From: an uncultured Flammeovirgaceae bacterium
GTDB taxonomy: Bacteria; Bacteroidota; Bacteroidia; Cytophagales; Cyclobacteriaceae
Assembly: GCA_913045135.1 (NCBI GenBank)
Contig: CAJWQD010000017.1
Coordinates: 1-46,662, forward strand
Direction of reading: 5' to 3'
DNA length: 46,662 nucleotides
Positions 35,523 to 43,540 of this stretch are shown here, in pieces. The notes beneath the pieces were generated by a model. The model saw only the letters and a program-made list of their open reading frames with translations. It did not search any database and was not told the origin of the DNA. Every line of letters begins with the position of its first letter. Positions within the stretch are counted from its first letter, which is position 1. The position numbers and the translations under genes are program-made.

Positions 35523-36567
35523 AGTTCAAATTGGGGTCAGCCATGATGCTTTTATCATGGTATTCGTCATGCTCAATTAAAATACCTGGGACTTGAACAT
35601 CAAATAACAATTTTAAGGAAAATATTTCTCTAATTTTATCTGTATACGAGATACCTCCCATCGGTTTACCCGTCGCTCGGTTAAGGATATAAATACCACA
35701 GTAGCTATCCTCCGAAGAAAAAGGTAGACCTTTGAACGTCGTCGTTTTCTCTCTCAATTTAGAAGTACCTACAATTAAAAAATCATCATATACAACCAGT
35801 CCTCTCAGAAAACTATCTATTTTGGAAATCAGTGTTACCTGTTCACTTTTTAAATCATAGCATTTTATTTCCCCAGTACCGGAAAGTAGAAAATAAATTT
35901 TATCATCAAAATAAACCGGCGAATGCGGCATGGCCAGTTGATCTAAAAGTATTTTTCCGGTATCAACTTCCATGAGTAAACCAGTTTCTTTAGGTGTTTT
36001 TTTCCATCCAAAAGAGGTGTTTGTAGTATCAAACATCGTGACGTAGGCAGGTTTACCATTTTTCATGGCCATACCATTTAAATGACATCTGTCCTCAGGC
36101 AAGAGTTCAGTGATAAAATTCGGTTTCCAGTACATTTCAAAATGTTTTTCAGCACTGACTTTACTAATGCACGAAAACATGGTATTAATGAAATATAGTT
36201 CATTTTCTTTTCCAAACTCAATTTCATGAGTGTCTAAATATCCTGTGTGGTATTTTACTTGTGGGATAAAAAGTTGATCATATCTTTTTTTTTTCTTAGG
36301 ATAAGAAAGCGCTAAAGCTTTGTTACTTGCAAAGACATTTATTGAAGTTCTACTTGCCACTGCCAGTTTCATTTTTGTATCAACGGCAATTCCCATGGGT
36401 CTTTTGAATCCTTTGGCATACTTTATAATAGTTTTTCCGTTCAAAGAACTAATAAATATTAATTTTCCTGCTTGGTAGGTGCTAAATACCAATGTTGCTT
36501 TGATTTTTTTTAAAGTTTTTGGAAAATTTTCAGAGTAGAAGAAGAATGGGTCATCGATATTGGACAT
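35497..36567 (-). CDS. TIGR03032 family protein (predicted propeller-like, unknown function)
   Basis: A 356-residue protein without signal peptide or membrane segment. I recognise the TIGR03032 family from LVFSTYQAGKLIFIS, FKRPMGIAVD, DTHEIEFGKENELYFINTMFSC, RCHLNGMAMKNGKPAYVTMFD and MPHSPVYFDDKIYFLLSGTGEI, a series of short beta repeats suggesting a propeller. The C-terminus carries a lysine-rich tail. It is 16 bases downstream of a GT9 glycosyltransferase gene on the same strand, so it may belong to surface glycan or envelope assembly, but no biochemical role is known for the family to my knowledge. Confidence 0.82.
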   Translation of the reverse strand: MSNIDDPFFFYSENFPKTLKKIKATLVFSTYQAGKLIFISSLNGKTIIKYAKGFKRPMGIAVDTKMKLAVASRTSINVFASNKALALSYPKKKKRYDQLFIPQVKYHTGYLDTHEIEFGKENELYFINTMFSCISKVSAEKHFEMYWKPNFITELLPEDRCHLNGMAMKNGKPAYVTMFDTTNTSFGWKKTPKETGLLMEVDTGKILLDQLAMPHSPVYFDDKIYFLLSGTGEIKCYDLKSEQVTLISKIDSFLRGLVVYDDFLIVGTSKLREKTTTFKGLPFSSEDSYCGIYILNRATGKPMGGISYTDKIREIFSLKLLFDVQVPGILIEHDEYHDKSIMADPNLNFWIKQKKK

Positions 36568-36583
36568 ATTTTGTTAAAATCGT

Positions 36584-37600
36584 TTAGTTGGAGAGATAGA
36601 AATCAAAGGTCAGGTCTTTCATACATTTAAAGTGATTTTTTGGACATTTTTCAAAACCAATTTTAGAACAAGGTCGGCATTTGAGATGTGTGTTTTCAAA
36701 GACTACAAACGTAGTACGGTACGGGTACATACCAAACTTAGGTGTAGTACTTCCCCAAATAGTAAAGATATGCTTTTTAAATGCAGCTGCTATATGCATG
36801 AGTCCAGTGTCATGAGTAAAAACGAAATCAGCATTTTTAATCAAAGAAGCAGATTGATTTAAATTAAATTTGCCACAAGCATTGAATATGACAGCTTTTT
36901 TACCAAGTTTTAGTTTGATTTCTTCTTCTTCATTATGTGAGTGAGAGCTGTTATTTTTAAAAAAATTATAAATTTTATCGCCAATGGGTTTATCATGTTC
37001 ATCACCAAGTAGAATGATGGGTTGATTGATGCGATCACATAATTCAATTAAACGATTTGTCGGTAGTCTTTTGGTGTGGTATGTAGCTCCGATTACAACT
37101 GCGATATATCTATTTTGATGAGTAAGAGGAAGCCAATTAATTTGGACTTCATCTTTTTCCGGGATAAAAAAATCTAAGCCTAAAGTGTCAGGCTTAATTT
37201 GCAAAGGTTTCAGTGTGGCAAGATATCGATCTACAACGTGTATGTTAGGTAATAGATCAATTTTAAAGTTGGTGTAAAGCCATTTTTTGATATTAAGTTT
37301 ATTGAATTTATAAGCTTTTACACCCAATTTTTTTTGAATTATCCAAGTTCTTAAGTTACAGTGTAGGTCAATGATGAGATCAAATTTTTCTGATTTTAAT
37401 TCTTTTATTAGATCACTTTCCTTAGATTTTAGTAAATGAATTTGATCTAAATATGGATTTTCATGAAGGAGATTGGAATATTTTTTCTTGGTTGCAAAAT
37501 GAACTTTTGCATCTTCAATTTTAGTTTTCAGAGTCCTTATAACTGGAGTAGTTAGGATGATATCACCGATTGATGAAAACCTAAGAATTAATATTTTCAT
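36584..37600 (-). CDS. Glycosyltransferase family 9 (heptosyltransferase-like)
   Basis: A 338-residue GT9 enzyme with a GT-B fold. The N-terminal MKILILRFSSIGDIILTTPVIRTLK is the standard nucleotide-free opening of the family. The C-terminal half has YIAVVIGATYHTKRLPTNR, IILLGDEHD, and the donor-site block ADFVFTHDTGLMHIAAAFKKHIFTIWGST. GT9 proteins transfer heptose or other sugars from nucleotide donors to lipid A core or similar glycans at the cytoplasmic face. Late cysteines (CRPC and two more) occur in many members. It is the first gene of a pair with the TIGR03032 protein. Confidence 0.92.
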   Translation of the reverse strand: MKILILRFSSIGDIILTTPVIRTLKTKIEDAKVHFATKKKYSNLLHENPYLDQIHLLKSKESDLIKELKSEKFDLIIDLHCNLRTWIIQKKLGVKAYKFNKLNIKKWLYTNFKIDLLPNIHVVDRYLATLKPLQIKPDTLGLDFFIPEKDEVQINWLPLTHQNRYIAVVIGATYHTKRLPTNRLIELCDRINQPIILLGDEHDKPIGDKIYNFFKNNSSHSHNEEEEIKLKLGKKAVIFNACGKFNLNQSASLIKNADFVFTHDTGLMHIAAAFKKHIFTIWGSTTPKFGMYPYRTTFVVFENTHLKCRPCSKIGFEKCPKNHFKCMKDLTFDFYLSN

Positions 37601-37912
37601 AAAATTATTTTCACTCTGTAAATATAGTTATTTGAAATACCCTTTTTATTTTTTTTAAGACAAAATGGATATTCAAAATGAGGGAAGGCTAACTTTGAGT
37701 TGTCTGTCCCGTCACATAACGCTTGATTGAAGTTTAAAAGTAGACCTTTAAATGTTACTGTATAATAGCTTTCGACCGGGTATCAACAAGAGAGTAATGA
37801 AATTAATTAAATTTTTATTTTTGTTACGACCAAGAATGTTCAGACTTACTCCGAAACCAGTCCTCTTATTTCATGGCTGAAAGTATTGGAGATTTTATTA
37901 ATTGTATGACTT
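37601..37912. other. 312-base intergenic region between divergent genes
   Basis: This region must hold promoters for the divergent GT9 and 513-residue-protein genes. On the plus strand TAACTTTG at 37690-37697 fits the Bacteroidota -7 box but has no TTTG partner at the right distance, and it would give a leader of about 200 bases. A 27-codon frame at 37797-37880 (MKLIKFLFLL start) is too short to call. No hairpin stands out. Confidence 0.4.
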
Positions 37913-39454
37913 ATGCCAAGAATAGCTACTTATATATGTTTATACCTTATTACCTTGGGTTTGAAAGCGCAATCGGGTATTCAAGCTGTTCGAGGTGGTA
38001 ATTTGGTCAACAATAAACAATTTATTTTACCAGTTTCTAATGAGATTCAAGACGTTCATATAATTAATGCTGCAAAAAAGGGTGTCGTTTTGTTGATTAA
38101 TAAGTTTAGTAAATTTGGTGCTAGTCAGTCCGAGAGAGTGCTGATGAATCTGGACACTGCTTTCGCGGTACGTTGGGAAATATCATTTTTTGTACCGTTG
38201 GGATATACATTATTGGGATGGGATCATTTTGATGAGCAGGTTCAGCTTCTTTTTTCAAGGAAACAGTATAGAAAAGAGCTTTTGTCAATTTTTAAAATAG
38301 ATCTGAATAATGGCTCTTTCAAAGAACAAAAAATATCTACCGTATTTCCTATTGAAATAAAACATTTTGAGGCGTTAAATAATTTTATTTTATTGGCAGG
38401 TATTGCGAATAATAAATCTGTGGTCGTGACCTTTAATAAAAATAATATTCCTCATGTCGTTCCAGGAATATATGGTAATGAAAACGAAATCGTGAATGTA
38501 ATCATTAATGATCAGACAGGTATTTTTTCAGTAATAATGGAGGAAAAAAATAGATCAAAAAATTCAAGCTTGACTGTTTATGGATATACACGAAATAATG
38601 AAAAATTATTTATAAACAAAGTAGTGCCACCCTTGGGCAGGAATTTATTGAGCGGAACCACAACTACCTCTAATAGAAATTCACGCTACTTAGCTGGAAG
38701 CTTTTCCGAAATAGGAAAGAAGCTGAGTAAAGGTTTATTTATTTCTAAATTCACAGAGGATACATTGAATTTTTTGAAATATTATGAATTTGCCAATTTT
38801 GAAAATTTTTTCGAATTCTTAGGTTTAGATAAAGCAGAAAAATTAAAGGAACGGATCAAAAGAAAAACTGAGGAGGGTAAAAAAATTAATTTAAATTATA
38901 GAGTAATTATTCATGAGATTTTACAAATAGAGAACAGACTTATTTTGACAGGAGAGGTATACTTTCCTAAACGTGCACATTTTCAAACTTTAACACCAAG
39001 TTCAAGTATAGCACAAATCCCATATGCCGATTCGGGATTTAATCATACCCACGCTTTTGCGGTGGTTTTTGATGAAGAAGGCAATTTACTTTGGGACCAC
39101 AGTTGGCCGATGAAGGACATGTTTTTTCTGACTTTGGGTAAAAAGGCGGTATTCCATTTATTTGCGAATAGACTTGAGGTATATAGCCTTGAAAAGAACA
39201 AGATTAGAGCAAGAATATTTTTGGATCAAAAAGTCATTGAGAATCAGCTTGAGATCTCGATATCATTGGGTGTCGATTCTGATAAATTGTTGTTGGAAAA
39301 CCCAAAAATGGAATCTGTAGTATCATGGTATGATCAGTTCATTTTAGCTTTTGGAAGGCAGCAGATATTAACTCCTTCAAATATAAACAGCCCATATGAG
39401 GAGGTTTTTTACTTAAATAAAATTCACTATGTGGGTAAAGAAGATACAAAATAG
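37913..39454 (+). CDS. Secreted hypothetical protein, 513 residues
   Basis: I do not recognise this protein. It starts with a signal peptide (MPRIATYICLYLITLGLKAQ) and continues with strand-rich sequence of alternating hydrophobic residues (VVLLINKFSKFG, ERVLMNLDTAFAVRWE, ILLAGIANNKSVVVTFN, AFAVVFDEEGNLLWDHSWP, KKAVFHLFANRLEVYSLEK), as in secreted beta-propellers. A charged helical insert at about residues 300-330 (LDKAEKLKERIKRKTEEGKK) interrupts it. No catalytic or lipobox motif is seen. It ends 29 bases before pyrR, whose own promoter lies in between, so linkage to pyrimidine genes is unlikely. It is probably a lineage-conserved envelope protein. Confidence 0.65.
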   Translation: MPRIATYICLYLITLGLKAQSGIQAVRGGNLVNNKQFILPVSNEIQDVHIINAAKKGVVLLINKFSKFGASQSERVLMNLDTAFAVRWEISFFVPLGYTLLGWDHFDEQVQLLFSRKQYRKELLSIFKIDLNNGSFKEQKISTVFPIEIKHFEALNNFILLAGIANNKSVVVTFNKNNIPHVVPGIYGNENEIVNVIINDQTGIFSVIMEEKNRSKNSSLTVYGYTRNNEKLFINKVVPPLGRNLLSGTTTTSNRNSRYLAGSFSEIGKKLSKGLFISKFTEDTLNFLKYYEFANFENFFEFLGLDKAEKLKERIKRKTEEGKKINLNYRVIIHEILQIENRLILTGEVYFPKRAHFQTLTPSSSIAQIPYADSGFNHTHAFAVVFDEEGNLLWDHSWPMKDMFFLTLGKKAVFHLFANRLEVYSLEKNKIRARIFLDQKVIENQLEISISLGVDSDKLLLENPKMESVVSWYDQFILAFGRQQILTPSNINSPYEEVFYLNKIHYVGKEDTK

Positions 39455-39465
39455 TGATATTATCT

Positions 39466-39473
39466 TATATTTG
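39466..39473 (+). promoter_or_regulatory. -7 promoter element for pyrR-pyrB, giving a nearly leaderless mRNA
   Basis: TATATTTG is a full match to the Bacteroidota -7 box TAnnTTTG. The start codon of pyrR lies only 10 bases after it, so transcription should begin within a few bases of the ATG. The -33 region has no exact TTTG. Confidence 0.55.
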
Positions 39474-39483
39474 CATAATTTAG

Positions 39484-40029
39484 ATGCAAAAGCGACTGCT
39501 CTTAGATAGCCAACTTCTTCAAATTACAATTCAAAGATTGTGTCAGCATCTTATTGAAAATCACAATGATTTTTCGTCAACGGTAATATTAGGCCTGCAA
39601 CCTAGAGGCGTATTTTTAGCGAATAGAATTCAAAAAGTTATTCAAGAGCTTGAAGGTTGTCATGTGGACATAGGTTATTTGGATACTACTTTTCACAGAG
39701 ATGATTTTCGTAGACGCGTTGTTCCTAAAAAAGCTAGTGAAACACGCGTACCTTTTTTGATAGAAGATAAAGCTGTTATTTTGGTTGATGATGTCTTATT
39801 TACAGGTAGATCTGTTCGGGCTGCCATGGATGCTATGATTTCATTTGGTCGGCCAACAAAGGTTGAATTGTTGGTTTTAATTGACCGCTTATATACGCGG
39901 CAGTTACCAATCGAAGCTAACTATGTCGGTAAGCACGTCAACACTTTAGCATCGCAATATGTCGAAGTAGGGCTGAAAGAACAAAGCGGTGACGATTCTA
40001 TATGGTTAATGAATATCAAAGTGGAATGA
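39484..40029 (+). CDS. pyrR: Bifunctional pyr operon regulator / uracil phosphoribosyltransferase
   Basis: A 181-residue PyrR. The PRPP loop AVILVDDVLFTGRSVRAAMD (about residues 97-116) has the PyrR-type VDDVLxTGRS/T form, with VILGLQPRGVFLANRI for the pyrophosphate loop and the family-specific DTTFHRDDFRR segment at about 67-77. LVLIDRLYTRQLPIEANYVGK matches the PyrR LVDRGHRELPI-type C-terminal motif, with the usual GH/RE positions altered to LY/RQ. In Bacilli PyrR binds the 5' leader of pyr mRNA and attenuates it. Here the predicted promoter leaves almost no leader, so any attenuation must act elsewhere. Its stop overlaps the pyrB start (ATGA). Confidence 0.92.
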   Translation: MQKRLLLDSQLLQITIQRLCQHLIENHNDFSSTVILGLQPRGVFLANRIQKVIQELEGCHVDIGYLDTTFHRDDFRRRVVPKKASETRVPFLIEDKAVILVDDVLFTGRSVRAAMDAMISFGRPTKVELLVLIDRLYTRQLPIEANYVGKHVNTLASQYVEVGLKEQSGDDSIWLMNIKVE

Positions 40030-40952
40030 ACCAATTGATAAAAAACAACCTACTAGGAATTAAGGAGCTAACTCTAGAGGAAATAAACTTAATTTTTCAA
40101 ACTGCAGATAATTTTAAGGATGTTATTAATCGACCGATAAAGAGAGTTCCTTCTCTTCGAGATGTAACCATTGCAAATATTTTTTTTGAAAATTCCACTA
40201 GAACCAAACTGTCTTTTGAGTTGGCGGAAAAAAGATTGAGTGCCGATGTGATCAATTTCAGTTCATCAAGTAGCTCAGTTAAAAAAGGCGAGACGTTGAT
40301 TGATACGGTCAATAATATACTTTCAATGAAGGTTGATATGATTGTTATTCGTCATTCAAGTTCTGGAGCCCCTCATTTTTTGGCTAAACATATCGACTCA
40401 AAGATCGTGAATGCTGGAGATGGTACACATGAGCATCCTACACAAGCTTTATTAGATGCTTATTCTATACGAGAGCGTTTGGGTAGTATTGAAGGGAAAA
40501 AGGTTGTCATCGTCGGTGATATTCTGCATTCAAGGGTCGCTCTTTCAAATATTTTTGCGCTACAAAAACTAGGTGCTGAAGTAATGGTATGTGGTCCAGC
40601 TACTTTAATTCCAAAATACATTAGCACTTTAGGAGTTAAAGTGGAGTTAGACATAAAAAAGGCATTGAATTGGTGTGATGCTGCTAATATTCTACGTATT
40701 CAACTCGAGCGACAGAAGATGCCTTACTTTCCATCGCTTCGAGAATATATTTTATATTACGGAGTGAATGAAGAAATTGTTAAAGCACTCGATAAAGAGA
40801 TTATAATTTTACATCCAGGACCCATTAATCGAGGTATTGAGATTACTTCAAGTGTGGCAGATGCTGATAATGCTTTGATATTAGATCAGGTGGAAAATGG
40901 TGTGGCAATCAGGATGGCTATTTTATATTTACTAGCAAGTAAATTAGAATAA
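40026..40952 (+). CDS. pyrB: Aspartate carbamoyltransferase catalytic subunit
   Basis: A 308-residue aspartate transcarbamoylase catalytic chain. ATG 40026 overlaps the pyrR stop and gives the usual short N-terminus; the longer frame from a TTG at 40002 is inside pyrR. Carbamoyl-phosphate binding is by STRT at residues 57-60 in FFENSTRTKLSFELAEKRL. Other landmarks are SSSSSVKKGETLIDT (80s loop), DGTHEHPTQALLDAYSI, KVVIVGDILHSRVA and the final LHPGPINRG. It makes N-carbamoylaspartate, the committed step of pyrimidine synthesis. No pyrI regulatory subunit gene is adjacent, as expected for PyrB forms of this length paired with PyrR. Its stop codon directly abuts that of the convergent purB. Confidence 0.96.
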   Translation: MNQLIKNNLLGIKELTLEEINLIFQTADNFKDVINRPIKRVPSLRDVTIANIFFENSTRTKLSFELAEKRLSADVINFSSSSSSVKKGETLIDTVNNILSMKVDMIVIRHSSSGAPHFLAKHIDSKIVNAGDGTHEHPTQALLDAYSIRERLGSIEGKKVVIVGDILHSRVALSNIFALQKLGAEVMVCGPATLIPKYISTLGVKVELDIKKALNWCDAANILRIQLERQKMPYFPSLREYILYYGVNEEIVKALDKEIIILHPGPINRGIEITSSVADADNALILDQVENGVAIRMAILYLLASKLE

Positions 40953-42299
40953 TTACTGTCCTGTGTAGTTAAAGGGTGTAATATTTCTTAACTCCTTTTT
41001 GATTTCTTCGGATATATCAAGCGATTCAATGAAAGCTTGAATGGTAGGTTCAGTAATGGCTTCGTTTTTACGAGTTAATCTTTTTAAGGTCTCATAGGGA
41101 GATGGATAGGCTTCTCTTCTTAATATGGTTTGAACGGCTTCCGCGACTACAGCCCAATTTTGATTTAGATCCTCCTTAATAATCTCTTCATTACATTCTA
41201 TTTTTTTCCAACCTTTCATCAATGAGTGCAGAGCAATCATCGAATGTGCAATAGGAACTCCAATATTCCTTAATACAGTAGAATCTGTCAAGTCTCTTTG
41301 TAGTCGAGATATGGGCAGCTTGGCAGACAGGTGTTCATATATGGCATTGGCCATACCTAGGTTTCCTTCTGCATTTTCAAAATCTATGGGATTTACTTTA
41401 TGTGGCATAGCAGATGAACCAACCTCATTTTTCACAATTTTTTGGTTAAAATAGCCCATAGAAATGTACGACCAGACATCTCTACTTAAGTCAATAAGTA
41501 TTGTGTTAATGCGCTTAAGGGCATCAAAAGTTGCCGCAAAATGGTCATAATGCTCGATTTGAGTTGTCGGATGACTTCGTTTAAGCCCTAAAATGTCATT
41601 TACAAATTGATGTGCAAATTGATGCCAATCTACTTTAGGGTACGCCACGTAGTGAGCATTAAAGTTCCCATTAGCTCCACCAAATTTTGCGGCATTAGGT
41701 ACCTTTTTTAACAATTTTATTTGCTCATTGAGTCTAATGATATAAACTTTAATTTCTTTTCCCAATTTAGTTGGCGATGCCGGTTGTCCATGGGTTTTGG
41801 CTAGTAAGGGAATCTCTTTCCATACCTCAGCAGACTGTTTTAATAAAGTCATGAATTCATCCAATAGAGGAAAAATTATTTCAGAAAGGGCTTCTTTAAT
41901 TGACAAGGGGGTTGAGGTATTATTAATATCTTGAGAGGTCAATCCAAAATGAATGAATTCTTTGTGAGACTTTAAATTTAGGCTATCAAAATGATCCTTG
42001 AGGAAGTATTCAACAGCTTTGACATCGTGATTAGTAACAACTTCAATTTTTTTGATTTTTAGAGCATCTACTTCGGTAAAATTTTCATAGATGTTTCTAA
42101 GGGCTTCAAATTGATCATTATGGATACCTTTCAATTGAGGTAAGGGCAATTCACAAAGCCTAATAAAATATTCTATTTCGACTTTTACTCGGTATTTGAT
42201 GAGGGCATATTCTGAAAAGTAGTTAGAGAGAACTTGTACTTTATTGTAATAGCGACCATCTATTGGTGAAATTGCGTGAATTGAATGATTTTTGCTCAT
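40953..42299 (-). CDS. purB: Adenylosuccinate lyase
   Basis: A 448-residue enzyme of the fumarase/aspartase superfamily. I chose the ATG at 42299, because MSKNHSIHAISPIDGRYY is the normal start of the E. coli-type PurB; 16 extra codons to 42347 would run through the promoter. The signature GSSAMPHKVNPIDFENAEGN carries the flexible-loop catalytic serine, and HFGLTSQDINNT and KTHGQPASPTKLGKE hold the catalytic histidine region. It catalyses two fumarate-releasing steps in purine synthesis (SAICAR to AICAR, adenylosuccinate to AMP). It is divergent from the PaaE-like reductase and ends exactly where pyrB ends. Confidence 0.96.
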   Translation of the reverse strand: MSKNHSIHAISPIDGRYYNKVQVLSNYFSEYALIKYRVKVEIEYFIRLCELPLPQLKGIHNDQFEALRNIYENFTEVDALKIKKIEVVTNHDVKAVEYFLKDHFDSLNLKSHKEFIHFGLTSQDINNTSTPLSIKEALSEIIFPLLDEFMTLLKQSAEVWKEIPLLAKTHGQPASPTKLGKEIKVYIIRLNEQIKLLKKVPNAAKFGGANGNFNAHYVAYPKVDWHQFAHQFVNDILGLKRSHPTTQIEHYDHFAATFDALKRINTILIDLSRDVWSYISMGYFNQKIVKNEVGSSAMPHKVNPIDFENAEGNLGMANAIYEHLSAKLPISRLQRDLTDSTVLRNIGVPIAHSMIALHSLMKGWKKIECNEEIIKEDLNQNWAVVAEAVQTILRREAYPSPYETLKRLTRKNEAITEPTIQAFIESLDISEEIKKELRNITPFNYTGQ

Positions 42300-42328
42300 A
42301 TAGTTACACGTAGTTAAACGATATTTCA

Positions 42329-42336
42329 CAAAAATA
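42329..42336 (-). promoter_or_regulatory. -7 promoter element for purB
   Basis: On the minus strand this reads TATTTTTG, a match to TAnnTTTG, 29 bases upstream of the purB ATG at 42299. A GTTGG about 20 bases further upstream is a partial -33 box. Confidence 0.45.
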
Positions 42337-42350
42337 CGGAATCCCAACGA

Positions 42351-42382
42351 TTTGTAACCAACATAGTACTGAATTACCTTTG
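42351..42382 (+). promoter_or_regulatory. Bacteroidota-type sigma-A promoter for the PaaE-like reductase
   Basis: TTTG at 42351-42354 and TACCTTTG at 42375-42382, 20 bases apart, match the Bacteroidota consensus exactly. The transcript would start near 42389, 19 bases before the ATG at 42408. The boxes lie back to back with those of purB. Confidence 0.68.
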
Positions 42383-42407
42383 TCGTTCAAATATAGATTT
42401 TAAAAAA

Positions 42408-43487
42408 ATGGGTTTTAGTTTATTTAACGACAGTAGTAAGAATAAAAAAGAGGATGAGAGGTATTTGGATTTTAAAATAAAAGAAATTGTAAAAATTACT
42501 GCTGATGCAGTCAATCTTGTATTTGATACGTTAGATGAAGATTTACACTACCAGTCAGGCCAATTTATCACCCTGATTGATGAGGTAAATGGTATTAAAA
42601 TCAGGCGAGCCTATTCTTTATGTTCAGCACCAAATATTGATAAATATCCAGCAGTAACGGTAAAAAGAGTGGTGAACGGCTTAATGTCTAATCATATAAA
42701 TGATAATTATCAAGTAGGGCAGAAAATTAAAGTAATGGATGCGATGGGTACTTTTACTACTAGTTTTGATAGTGAACAAATCAGACAGTTGGTCTTGATT
42801 GGAGGAGGCTCTGGGATAACACCGTTGTACTCTATCATCAAGTCGACACTCCATTTAGAGCCTAAAACAGAGGTTTTATTGATTTTTGCCAATAAATCAG
42901 TTGCAGATATCATATTTAAGGAAGACTTAATGAAGTTAAGCAAACAATTTAAAAATTTTAATTGGATTAATATTTTAGAGCAAGATGATGAATTTACACC
43001 AGCAGATTACCTGGGCCGACCTACAGAATCTATGTTTCATTCTATTCTTGAGCAATCAAATTTAAGTTCTCAAACCCGTTATTTTATTTGTGGACCGGAA
43101 GCGATGATGGAAATAATAAAGTCTGGACTAGAGCAATTTGGAGTACTACCTGAACAAATTCAGATAGAAAAATTTGTAGGGAATCATCTTATCGAGAATT
43201 TAAAGGGCTCGAATGAAGTGAGTATGGCTATTCTCTTAGATGGGACAACTCATGATCTGAATATAAATGGAGATCATCCAATTTTAGATCAAGTACTTTT
43301 GGCAGGTATTGATATGCCTTATTCATGTAAAAGTGGATTTTGTACGGCTTGTCGTGGTAAGGTATTGTCAGGTAAAGTTTCAATAAAAAAAGCAGATGGT
43401 CTATCTGAAGAAGAAATTGAGGAAGGATTTGCACTGCTATGTGTGGGCCATGCCTTGACATCAGAATTGAAGCTTTCTATTGAATAA
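42408..43487 (+). CDS. FAD/NAD(P)-binding oxidoreductase with C-terminal 2Fe-2S ferredoxin domain (PaaE-like)
   Basis: A 359-residue three-domain electron-transfer protein. Residues ~20-125 bind FAD (RRAYSLCSAP, then VNGLMSNHI and GTFTT), ~130-245 bind NAD(P)H (LIGGGSGITPLYSIIKS, RYFICGPEAMM), and ~270-359 form a plant-type 2Fe-2S ferredoxin with ligands C307, C312, C315 and C345 in SCKSGFCTACRGK...LLCVGHA. The order matches PaaE of phenylacetyl-CoA epoxidase, and related reductases of ring-hydroxylating or desaturase systems. No other paa gene is in view, so it probably feeds electrons to an oxygenase or desaturase encoded elsewhere. It has its own promoter; the small membrane protein gene follows 53 bases later. 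Confidence 0.9.
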   Translation: MGFSLFNDSSKNKKEDERYLDFKIKEIVKITADAVNLVFDTLDEDLHYQSGQFITLIDEVNGIKIRRAYSLCSAPNIDKYPAVTVKRVVNGLMSNHINDNYQVGQKIKVMDAMGTFTTSFDSEQIRQLVLIGGGSGITPLYSIIKSTLHLEPKTEVLLIFANKSVADIIFKEDLMKLSKQFKNFNWINILEQDDEFTPADYLGRPTESMFHSILEQSNLSSQTRYFICGPEAMMEIIKSGLEQFGVLPEQIQIEKFVGNHLIENLKGSNEVSMAILLDGTTHDLNINGDHPILDQVLLAGIDMPYSCKSGFCTACRGKVLSGKVSIKKADGLSEEEIEEGFALLCVGHALTSELKLSIE

Positions 43488-43540
43488 GTTGTTTTTCCTT
43501 TAATAATGAAATTTTAATAGATAATGAGAGAACATATTTT

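Noticed and set aside
37690-37697. TAACTTTG as promoter for the 513-residue protein
   Set aside because: No TTTG at the right distance upstream and an over 200-base leader; a single 8-base degenerate match is expected by chance.
37797-37880. 27-codon frame starting MKLIKFLFLL
   Set aside because: Too short and A/T-driven; could be a leader peptide but nothing supports this.
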